NCBI GenBank assembly: GCA_964655065.1
Contig: CAZZLC010000006.1
Location: 62,001 to 126,000 of the forward strand
From: DRPG01 sp964655065
GTDB lineage: Bacteria; Myxococcota_A; UBA796; GCA-2862545
Reading direction: 5' to 3'
DNA length: 64,000 nt
The notes beneath the pieces were generated by a model. It saw only the letters and a program-made list of their open reading frames with translations, made no database searches and was not told the origin of the DNA. The position numbers were made by a program, and so were the translations under genes. This document shows positions 1 through 7,542 of the stretch, one piece after another; within the stretch, counting starts at the first letter, position 1; each line of letters begins with the position of its first letter.

Positions 1-1758
1 GTGAAGCGGCTGATGGCCGACCGCGTCCAGCGACGCACCACGGGCAACGTCGGGTGGGGGCCCAAGACCTCGGTGACCGACGTCCGGTTGGTCGTGCACC
101 AGGCCGAGATGCTCACGACAAAGCCGGGCTCGCGGAGGGCGCAGGCGTCCTATCGCCGGCTCATGAACCGCCGGGGAGCCGTGTTCACCTGGAGCGTCGT
201 GCTGGGAGTGCTCTTCGCGAACCTCGCCCGGGCCCTGGACTGGGCGACCCGCACCGACGTCGAGCTGCCCTGGGTGGAGATCGGGTTCGCGGTTGCCTCT
301 GCGGCGTTCGTGCTCTGGCTCGTCTTCGCGGCGTACCGGCGCCGGGGGACGGTGTCCGTCGTCGCGGCGAGCCTCTTCGGGGTGTGGAGCCACGGTCTCG
401 TGTTGTTCGTCGATTTCGGTCGGCAGCACGAGCACGTCGGGGTCGACCTGCCGTGGGACTGGCTGCCCCTCGGAACCTACTTCGTCACCATCGGGATCGG
501 ATGGGGGATCGGGTGGGCACTCGATGCCTGGCAGCGCCGGAGGTTCGGGGGATGGCGACTGCTCGTGCTGCGGACGTTCGGCTTCCAGCGCCAGACCGAA
601 TCCCTGTTCGCCCACGTTGCAGGCCGCTGGTCGTCGCTCGGACCTTTCGCGACCATCATCGACCCGAGCTACGCCCGCTTCCGCTTCCGCCGACGGCGCC
701 GTCTGCTGCTGCTCACGATGGCTGCCATCCTCGCGACGCCGTTCGCCCTGCTGCTCGCCGATGCCAGCCGTCGCACGAAGGTCGATGCGGCCGAGGCCTG
801 GAGCTGGGTCGAGGGGCTGGGCAGTGCGGCGATGGCACTGCCCGAGACCCTCGGGACCCGGCCGCCCGCCGACATCCTCGACCAGGTACCGCTGGAGACG
901 GTTTTGCAGACGTCTTCGGCGCTGGCCCTCTACTACGGCGTCTTTCTGCTCGGGCTGCTGGCGTGGGCCACCTGGCGGCTGCGCGCCACCGCGACCCAGT
1001 CCGTCGACGCGGTGCGCTATCGCCTCGCGCTCGAGCGCTCGGCCACGTCGCTGCTGTCCTACCCGTCCTTCGAGCTCGCGTGCTTCGACAACGTGTGGCT
1101 CGCCACCGTCAAGGAGCTCGTGCCGTGGGCCGACGTCGTCCTGTTCGACCTGCGGGGCTACCACCCGGGCCGCGAGGGCTGTGATCTCGAGCTGCAGCAA
1201 CTGGTGGATCGCGCCGACTTCCGTCGCGTCGTCTTCCTCGCCGACCCGTCCACCGACCTCGCCCACTTCGAGCAGGTGGTGAAGGCAGCTGCCCGCACGG
1301 TCGACGCGGAGTCGCCGGCGGCCCGCGCGCTGTCCGTCGTGCTCACCGTGTTCGTGTCCGATCGGGTGGGCCGTGAGATTCGCGAGGACCTCCCTTCAAT
1401 CTTTGGGCTTCTCGCCCGGATCACCACCCTCGATCGCGTGCCGCGTCGTCGGGCATCCTGGCGCACCCGGATGGTGCTCGGCATCGAGTCGCTCACCGTG
1501 ATGGGCTGGGTGCTCCTGCTCGCCTTCACGCCGCTCCTCTTCGTGGGCGCGGTGCGCGACCGGGCGACGTGGTCCGACGCGTGGGGCTTGTTCGCCGCGT
1601 CGGTCCTCCTGTTGATGACGAGCTACCGCATGCAGGACCTCATGCTCCGGCAGGGGGATCTCACCGGGTTCTGGAAGCCGAGCCTGTGGCTCCGGAGCCT
1701 CGAGGCGATGCTGTTCCTGCTGGCTGCGACCTGGGCCACGACCTGGGCGTTCGGCTGA
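1..1758 (+). CDS. multi-pass membrane protein of unknown function (5' end may be cut)
   Basis: An open frame runs from the first base (GTG) for 585 codons, so the true start may lie upstream or at a later in-frame Met near residue 55. I see about nine hydrophobic segments: near residues 59-79, 91-115, 117-139, 154-180, 233-254, 302-323 and three after residue 487. Two soluble stretches lie between them: one after the fourth helix with LLVLRTFGFQRQTESLF, and a larger one at about 340-480 containing ADVVLFDLRGYHPGREGC followed by a Rossmann-like strand pattern (RRVVFLADPSTD). From memory these paired motifs recur in uncharacterised membrane proteins, but I cannot name a function. Followed 96 nt later by a same-strand aldo/keto reductase. 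Confidence 0.75.
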   Translation: MKRLMADRVQRRTTGNVGWGPKTSVTDVRLVVHQAEMLTTKPGSRRAQASYRRLMNRRGAVFTWSVVLGVLFANLARALDWATRTDVELPWVEIGFAVASAAFVLWLVFAAYRRRGTVSVVAASLFGVWSHGLVLFVDFGRQHEHVGVDLPWDWLPLGTYFVTIGIGWGIGWALDAWQRRRFGGWRLLVLRTFGFQRQTESLFAHVAGRWSSLGPFATIIDPSYARFRFRRRRRLLLLTMAAILATPFALLLADASRRTKVDAAEAWSWVEGLGSAAMALPETLGTRPPADILDQVPLETVLQTSSALALYYGVFLLGLLAWATWRLRATATQSVDAVRYRLALERSATSLLSYPSFELACFDNVWLATVKELVPWADVVLFDLRGYHPGREGCDLELQQLVDRADFRRVVFLADPSTDLAHFEQVVKAAARTVDAESPAARALSVVLTVFVSDRVGREIREDLPSIFGLLARITTLDRVPRRRASWRTRMVLGIESLTVMGWVLLLAFTPLLFVGAVRDRATWSDAWGLFAASVLLLMTSYRMQDLMLRQGDLTGFWKPSLWLRSLEAMLFLLAATWATTWAFG

Positions 1759-1854
1759 GCAGCCGCGTCGCCCGGCCCGGATCACGGGTGGGACGGTGGC
1801 CGAGGCGTGCTCGATACGTGCCGGATCGCGACCGGACTCTCACAGGAGGCGCAC

Positions 1855-2925
1855 GTGTACTACCGCATGCTCGGCAACACCGGGCTCCAGGTCTCGATTC
1901 TGTCCTACGGCTTCTGGGCCACCTTCGGCGTGAAGCAAGGCCTCACCGAGGCCGAGGGCGTCGCGGCCGCCAAGGAGATCCTGCACCTGGCACGCGAGGC
2001 GGGCGTGAACCTGTTCGACAACGCCGAGACCTACGGCAATCCGCAAGGCGAAGCGGAGACGATCATGGGCGAGGCCATCGCCCAGCTCGCCAAGGAGCAC
2101 CCGAAGCTGTGGTCCCGACCCGAGATCCTGGTGACCACGAAGATCTTCTGGGGGGGCTCCGGGGTCAATCAGGTGGGTCTGTCCCGCAAGCACGTCGTGG
2201 AGGGCCTCGATGCGGCGCTGAAGCGGCTGCAGGTCGACTACGTGGACCTCGTGTTCTGCCACCGTCCCGACCCCCACACCCCCACCGAGACGGTGGTACG
2301 TGCGATGACCGACATGGTCCGCTCCGGGCGCGCCACCGCCTGGGGCACCAGCGAGTGGTCGGCCCAGCAGTACACCGAGGCCTTCTGGATCGCGCGCACG
2401 CTCGGCCTCGAGCCCCCCTGCTTCGAGCAGCCACAGTACAGCCTGCTCCACCGGCAGCGCTTCGAGCAGGAGTACGCTCCGCTGTACCAGGCGCCGTACC
2501 GAATGGGCACCACCACCTGGAGCCCCCTCGCATCGGGCATCCTCACGGGCAAGTACAACGACGGCATTCCGGAGGGGTCGCGTCTCGCGCAGCCTGGCTA
2601 CGAGTTCCTCGCCAAGATGCTGGGTCGCCACCGGGAGCAGGGGACGCTCGACAAGGTGCGCAAGCTCACGGAGTGGGCCCGTGCCGAGCTCGACTGCTCG
2701 ATGGCGCAGCTCGCCCTCGCCTGGGTCGCCCGCAATCCGCACGTCTCCACCGTGCTGCTCGGCGCCACCAAGCGGTCGCAGCTCGAGGAGAACCTCAAGG
2801 CCATCTCGGTGGTCGAGAAGCTCACGGACGAGCACGTGACCACGATCGACGAGATCCTCGGCAACCGGCCCGACCCCTACCAGGGCTTCGGCGGGTCCGG
2901 TGCTCGCAAGCTGCACACGATCTGA
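1855..2925 (+). CDS. aldo/keto reductase, K+-channel beta-subunit-like (AKR6 type)
   Basis: A 356-residue TIM-barrel NADPH-dependent aldo/keto reductase. It opens with the family-typical YRMLGNTGLQVS. The catalytic tetrad is visible: Asp and Tyr in FDNAETYG (about residue 54), Lys in TTKIFWGG (about 94) and His in CHRPDPHT (about 135). The WGTSEWSAQQ and WSPLASGILTGKYN segments match the Kv-beta/YghZ branch, which reduces small aldehydes and ketones. I chose the GTG at 1855 because AGGAGG lies five bases before it; an upstream GTG at 1807 has no such site and would add an unlikely 16-residue leader. It ends 3 nt from the convergent HEAT-like gene. Physiological substrate cannot be read from sequence. 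Confidence 0.93.
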   Translation: MYYRMLGNTGLQVSILSYGFWATFGVKQGLTEAEGVAAAKEILHLAREAGVNLFDNAETYGNPQGEAETIMGEAIAQLAKEHPKLWSRPEILVTTKIFWGGSGVNQVGLSRKHVVEGLDAALKRLQVDYVDLVFCHRPDPHTPTETVVRAMTDMVRSGRATAWGTSEWSAQQYTEAFWIARTLGLEPPCFEQPQYSLLHRQRFEQEYAPLYQAPYRMGTTTWSPLASGILTGKYNDGIPEGSRLAQPGYEFLAKMLGRHREQGTLDKVRKLTEWARAELDCSMAQLALAWVARNPHVSTVLLGATKRSQLEENLKAISVVEKLTDEHVTTIDEILGNRPDPYQGFGGSGARKLHTI

Positions 2926-2928
2926 TCG

Positions 2929-4026
2929 TCAGGTCCGGCGCGCGTTCGGGTCCTGCAGGAGCACGGGCAGGGCCCACGACGCGAGGCGACCGGCCGCGTC
3001 GTCGCGCTCGGCGACGCGCTGCAGCACGGGCAGCACCTCGCTCGACATCGGCTGCTGGCGTAGGTGCAGGTTCACGAGGGACAGCACGACGCCGTGGTGC
3101 ATGTCGACGCGCATCGGATCGTCGAGCCAGGCCATCAGTCGGTGCTCCCACCACGGAGCCCGGTCGATGCCCCCGGCGAGCCGGGGCAGGAACCCGATCT
3201 GCTCGGCGGCGACCCCTCGAGCGGGGGGTACGGCCTCGAGCCCGTGCTCCACGCAGTCGTGGGCCACGGATGCTCCGATCTCGCCACGACGAGCGAGGTC
3301 CACCACGGCCGGCAGCGCGGCGGCGACGACGTTGGGTGGACCGTGGCGCGCCCGCTCGATCAGCCACGCCCGGTCCTCGGGAGCCGCCCGCCCGGCCAGG
3401 GCCGCGATGGCCCGGCCGACGGGATCGACGGAGTGGACGTCCGTGGCGAGAAGCAGGGCTTCGAGGAGCGCGCGGTCGGGGCTCGCGACGACCTGGGCGT
3501 AGCGCGCCACCGATCCCACGGAGTCCCGGGCGCGCAGTCGCGCGAGGAGCTGACGGCGCAGCGGCTCGCGCCAGCCGATCGTGAGGCAGAACCAGCAGTG
3601 GCAGGTGCCGTGGGTGCGGTGCACGCGACCGTCTCGCTCGACGAAGGGACCGAGCTGATCGCCATCGACGAGCACCTGCTCGAGGGAGGGGAGAGGGGCG
3701 AGGAGCCGCCAGCCCGCTGGAGCCAGCCACTGCTCCTGGATGGTCTCCGCCTCGCAGGCGATGGCAGCGCGGAGCCAGTGCAGCGCCAGCGCGGGTCCGA
3801 GGGACGTCGGGTCATCGGAAATCACCCACCGCACGGCGCGCTCGGTCGGCATCGACCGGATCCAGCGCCAGGGGTCCGCGGCTTCGTGGCCCTCGCTCAT
3901 CGCGAACCAGGTGATGCACTCCCGCAGGCCGGCCTCGATGCGGGACTGGACCTCGGGCACGGACTCCAGCTGCGGAGTCGGGTGGGGGGCCCGGATCACG
4001 AACAGAACCACCTCGAAATCAGCCAC
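2929..4026 (-). CDS. HEAT-repeat-like protein, function unknown
   Basis: A 365-residue soluble protein starting at a GTG preceded by AAGGTGGAGG with good spacing; an in-frame ATG 42 nt upstream is possible. The second half is a run of paired Ala/Leu-rich helices (for example VGRAIAALAGRAAPEDR and PNVVAAALPAVVDLAR) resembling HEAT repeats. Midway is an unusual cysteine cluster, HGTCHCWFCLTIGW, which could bind a metal or simply be structural. No signal peptide or membrane helix. I do not recognise a named family; bacterial HEAT proteins of this kind usually act as protein-protein scaffolds (inference). It is transcribed divergently from the Nei glycosylase, with 165 nt between the two starts. 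Confidence 0.75.
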   Translation of the reverse strand: MADFEVVLFVIRAPHPTPQLESVPEVQSRIEAGLRECITWFAMSEGHEAADPWRWIRSMPTERAVRWVISDDPTSLGPALALHWLRAAIACEAETIQEQWLAPAGWRLLAPLPSLEQVLVDGDQLGPFVERDGRVHRTHGTCHCWFCLTIGWREPLRRQLLARLRARDSVGSVARYAQVVASPDRALLEALLLATDVHSVDPVGRAIAALAGRAAPEDRAWLIERARHGPPNVVAAALPAVVDLARRGEIGASVAHDCVEHGLEAVPPARGVAAEQIGFLPRLAGGIDRAPWWEHRLMAWLDDPMRVDMHHGVVLSLVNLHLRQQPMSSEVLPVLQRVAERDDAAGRLASWALPVLLQDPNARRT

Positions 4027-4191
4027 CGCTTCCTCCACCTTCGATGCTGAACACCTATGGAGGGGCGAGGACATCCAGGGTCCGGGGCGGAGAGATCGGC
4101 GAGCCTTCGAACGAACGCGACGCTGGCTGCAGGAGGCTCCCCCTCGCGCGACCTCGTGCGGACCCACCGAGGCGATCGATACGTCCGCGCC

Positions 4192-4992
4192 ATGCCCGAA
4201 GGACACACCATCCACCGCCTGGCCCGCGACCACCACCGCTGGTTCGCGGGCGCTCCGGTGACCCTCACCTCCCCGCAGGGTCGGTTCGAGGAGGGGGCGA
4301 GTGCGCTGTCGGGGCGGACCGTTCGTGCGGTCGAGGCCTACGGCAAGCACCTGTTCTACGTCTTCGAGGACGGTCCCGTGCTGCACGTCCACCTGGGACT
4401 GTTCGGCCGGTACCGGATGCGGAAGCGGCCCGCTCCGGAGCTCCGCGGGGCCCCCCGGTTGGTCCTCGGCAACGACGAGCGCGAGGTCCGGCTCTCCGGC
4501 CCGACGGCCTGTGAGATCCTCACCCGAGCCGAGCAGAAGGCCATCTTCGCCCGACTCGGTCCGGACCCCCTGCGGCCGCGGGCCCCCGGCAAGCGGTTCG
4601 TCGACACGGTCGTCGAGAGCCGCCGGCAGGCGGGGGCCGCCATCCTCGACCAGGCCGTGGTGGCGGGCATCGGCAACGTCTACCGTAGCGAGCTGCTCTT
4701 CCGCATCGGAGTGCACCCCGCGACCCCCTGCCGGGAGGTCCCGCGAGCCCAGTGGGCGCGGCTGTGGACCGACGCCAGGCAGCTGCTCGACCTCGGCGTC
4801 AGGCTCAACCGCATCGTCACCGTCGACCCGACGGAGCGCGGGCAGCGGACGGCCCGAAAGCTCGCGCGCGGTGAGCGGGTCTACGTCTACCGGCGGCCCA
4901 CCTGCCTGCGCTGTGGCAGCCGCATCGAGACGCTCACCGTGTACCAGCGCAAGGCCTACGCCTGCCCCCGTTGCCAGCCGAGGCCATCGTGA
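4192..4992 (+). CDS. nei: Fpg/Nei-family DNA glycosylase/AP lyase (endonuclease VIII-like)
   Basis: A 266-residue base-excision-repair enzyme. Removal of the first Met exposes Pro2-Glu3 of MPEGHTIHRLARDH, the catalytic pair of the Fpg/Nei family; the GHTIHR variant is typical of the Nei branch, which acts on oxidised pyrimidines. The helix-two-turn-helix is in GIGNVYRSELLFRIGVHP, and the C-terminal zinc finger is C-x2-C...C-x2-C between about residues 237 and 261. The length matches the family. The ATG at 4192 is forced by the MPEG start; no clear Shine-Dalgarno precedes it. Its stop overlaps the next gene's GTG by 4 nt, so it is probably co-translated with the photolyase as a repair unit. 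Confidence 0.93.
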   Translation: MPEGHTIHRLARDHHRWFAGAPVTLTSPQGRFEEGASALSGRTVRAVEAYGKHLFYVFEDGPVLHVHLGLFGRYRMRKRPAPELRGAPRLVLGNDEREVRLSGPTACEILTRAEQKAIFARLGPDPLRPRAPGKRFVDTVVESRRQAGAAILDQAVVAGIGNVYRSELLFRIGVHPATPCREVPRAQWARLWTDARQLLDLGVRLNRIVTVDPTERGQRTARKLARGERVYVYRRPTCLRCGSRIETLTVYQRKAYACPRCQPRPS

Positions 4993-6482
4993 GCGTGCAG
5001 GTCGTCTGGCTGAAGCGGGACCTCCGGCTCTCGGACCACCGGGCCCTGCTCGCGGCGGCTCGGCGCGGCCCGGTCGCTCTGCTCTACGTCTTCGAGCCCG
5101 ATCTGTGGGCGGAGCCCGAGTACGACGCCTCGCACCTCGGCTTCGTGGTCGAGTGCCTCGCCGACCTCGATCGCGCGCTCGAGCCACTCGGTACCCGCGT
5201 GCACCGTCGCGTGGGTCGGGTGCGCGACGTCCTCGAGAGCCTCGGGCGGTTCTGGGCCGACCAGGGCGGCATCGGTGGACTCTTCAGCCACCAGGAGACC
5301 GGCACGCTGTGGACCTATGCCCGCGACCGGCGGGTCCGCCGATGGTGTCGCAATCGGGGGGTCCCGTGGACCGAGATCGTCCAGGACGGCGTCGAACGAG
5401 GCCCCTCCGAGCGCGACGGTTGGGCGACGAGGTGGAAGCACTTCGTGCAGCAGCCGGCCGTGGCGGCGCCGACCACCCTCGGGGCGGCTCCCCTGCCCGA
5501 CGACGACCCGGCTGCGGCCTCGGTCGAGGCGCTGGTCGACGCGCTCTCGCTTCCGTCCACCACCGTCGTGGAGCGTCAGGTCGGGGGAGCGACGACGGCC
5601 GCGGAGTGGCTCGACGGGTTCCTGCGGCGACGGGTCGAGCACTACGCCACCGGCATGTCGTCGCCGGCCACGGCCTGGGAGGCCTGCAGTCGCCTGTCGC
5701 CCTACCTCGCGTGGGGGGCGCTCTCCCAGCGGCAGGTCGTGCAGCGGCTCGACCGGTTCGAGCAGGCTCGCCCCCGGTTTGCCGACGGCTACGCGGCGTT
5801 CCGGAGTCGGCTCGCCTGGCGGAGTCACTTCGTCCAGAAGCTCGAGGACGAGCCCGAGATGGAGATGTGCAGCCTCGACGAGGCGGTGGAGCGAGCGCGC
5901 CCGGCGCGAGGGTTCGACAGCGGGAGGCTCGACGGCTGGATCCGGGGGGAGACCGGCTATCCGATGGTCGACGCCTGCATGCGGGCCCTCGCGACCACGG
6001 GGTGGCTCAACTTCCGCATGCGCGCGATGGTCGTCTCGTTCTCGAGCTACCACCTCTGGCAGCCCTGGCAGGAGCCCGCAAAGGCGCTGGCTCGGCACTT
6101 CCTCGACTTCGAGCCCGGCATCCACTACCCGCAGTTCCAGATGCAGTCGGGGACGACCGCGATCAACGCGCTTCGCATCTACGACCCCGTCAAGCAGGCC
6201 CGAGACCACGACCCTGACGGCAGCTTCGTCCGTCGGTGGGTCCCCGAGCTCGCCGAGGTGCCCGACGCGCACCTCGCAGAGCCGCACCGCATGTCGAGGA
6301 GCCAGCAGTCGGCGGCCGGCTGTCGCATCGGGGTCGACTACCCGGCTCCACTCGTGGAGAACAAGCCCGCCATTGCGAAGGCGCGGCGGGTGCTCGAGGC
6401 ACTGCGCCGCCGGCCGGAGAGCCGCGCGCGATCTCGCGAGGTGTTCCGCCGCCACGGCTCGCGAAGGGGAGGAGGGCGTTGA
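4989..6482 (+). CDS. cryptochrome/photolyase family flavoprotein
   Basis: A 497-residue protein with the N-terminal photolyase Rossmann domain (VVWLKRDLRLSDHRALL) and the C-terminal helical FAD domain. Diagnostic FAD-domain motifs are RLAWRSHFVQKLEDEPEME (about residue 275), GETGYPMVDACMRAL (about 320) and LNFRMRAMVVSFSSYHLWQPW. The QKLEDEPE variant places it in a bacterial photolyase/cryptochrome branch distinct from classic class I enzymes, so CPD repair, (6-4) repair or signalling are all possible. The GTG at 4989 overlaps the Nei stop as GTGA, implying coupling. Its stop codon abuts the stop of the opposite-strand VWA lipoprotein, forming TGATCA. Confidence 0.9.
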   Translation: MSVQVVWLKRDLRLSDHRALLAAARRGPVALLYVFEPDLWAEPEYDASHLGFVVECLADLDRALEPLGTRVHRRVGRVRDVLESLGRFWADQGGIGGLFSHQETGTLWTYARDRRVRRWCRNRGVPWTEIVQDGVERGPSERDGWATRWKHFVQQPAVAAPTTLGAAPLPDDDPAAASVEALVDALSLPSTTVVERQVGGATTAAEWLDGFLRRRVEHYATGMSSPATAWEACSRLSPYLAWGALSQRQVVQRLDRFEQARPRFADGYAAFRSRLAWRSHFVQKLEDEPEMEMCSLDEAVERARPARGFDSGRLDGWIRGETGYPMVDACMRALATTGWLNFRMRAMVVSFSSYHLWQPWQEPAKALARHFLDFEPGIHYPQFQMQSGTTAINALRIYDPVKQARDHDPDGSFVRRWVPELAEVPDAHLAEPHRMSRSQQSAAGCRIGVDYPAPLVENKPAIAKARRVLEALRRRPESRARSREVFRRHGSRRGGGR

Positions 6483-7466
6483 TCAGGGCGCGGCGAGCGT
6501 GTAGCGCACCCGGATGATCGCCCCGTCCGGGGGCAGGGTGTTCACGATGCGAACCGTGTTGCGTCGGTCGTCGTAGATGAAGCCGCCGTCCCGCCTCTCG
6601 AACGCCACCGGCTCGCCGTCGACCTCGATGGTGACCTCGATCGAGACCGGGACAGGCCGCGCGGTGAGGAAGAACTCGGTCCGGAGGCCCGATGCGCGAG
6701 AGCCGAGCTCCGCCAGCACGGGCCCCCAGTCCTCCTTGCAGATCGAGAACTCGATGCCGCCGACCTCCGAGGTGATGGCCACGTAGTCGGCGCCGTACTC
6801 GGCCGAGCAGGTCCCGAACGGCGTGAGGGACGAGCCCATCGGACCGATCACCGACGAGAACGTGGCCTCGAACGGGGCCGCTTTCAGCCCTCGCAGGTAC
6901 TCCACGAGCTCGCCGATGCTGATGTCCACCGAGGCGTCGTTCTCGTCGCTGACCACCATGACGTGCAGGCTGGCTTCTTCGCGCAGGAAGCCTGCGTTGG
7001 CTTCGTCGGCCCGCCCCTCGAGGGCTGCGAACGCAGCGTCGCGACCTCGCTCGTCGGGATCGCCGGTCACGCCGAGGAGCACCATCTCCTCGTAGCGGAT
7101 CTCGGGCTGCTCGGTCTCCGGGTCGATCCACCGCAGGCCGAGGCTCTCCTGAAGGCGCCCTGCGTGCAGGGGGTCGGTCATGTCGGTCGACACGACGCCC
7201 ACGTGGAAGTCGGTCTCGGACTGGAGGATCGTGTCCAGGAAGGCCGAGAAGTTCTCGGCGAGCAGCGCCTGCTCGTTGGCCATGGAGCACGAGTTGTCGA
7301 CGACGAACAGCACGTCGGAGGCGGGGACCAGCGTCTGCACGAACACGTCCTCCCTCTCGTTCGGACCGAGCGCCGCGCCCTCGTCGAGGACGACGGGGTC
7401 GAGTCCGGCGACGATGGCGGTCTCGGGTGCACAGGCCGCGAGAAAGACGAGGATGGTCGAACGCAA
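6483..7466 (-). CDS. von Willebrand factor A-domain lipoprotein
   Basis: A 327-residue exported protein. With the TTG start at 7466 (GGGAGG eight bases upstream) it begins with a short hydrophobic leader ending LAAC, a lipobox; an ATG at 7496 would add ten residues. A VWA domain follows with the metal-site motif VVDNSCSMANEQ, the form of DxSxS common in myxobacterial VWA lipoproteins. Later segments HVMVVSDENDASVDIS and SVIGPMGSSLTPFGTC fit the remaining strands, and a beta-rich C-terminal domain follows. A surface role in adhesion or complex assembly is inferred. It is last in a minus-strand series with the photolyase fusion, methyltransferase and M15 lipoprotein. Confidence 0.85.
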   Translation of the reverse strand: MRSTILVFLAACAPETAIVAGLDPVVLDEGAALGPNEREDVFVQTLVPASDVLFVVDNSCSMANEQALLAENFSAFLDTILQSETDFHVGVVSTDMTDPLHAGRLQESLGLRWIDPETEQPEIRYEEMVLLGVTGDPDERGRDAAFAALEGRADEANAGFLREEASLHVMVVSDENDASVDISIGELVEYLRGLKAAPFEATFSSVIGPMGSSLTPFGTCSAEYGADYVAITSEVGGIEFSICKEDWGPVLAELGSRASGLRTEFFLTARPVPVSIEVTIEVDGEPVAFERRDGGFIYDDRRNTVRIVNTLPPDGAIIRVRYTLAAP

Positions 7467-7542
7467 GTGAAGGGCCTCCCGATCCCTGGCTACCATGGGT
7501 GCGCCCCGATCCGCAGGTCCCGGTGACGCGCACCGTCGCGCG

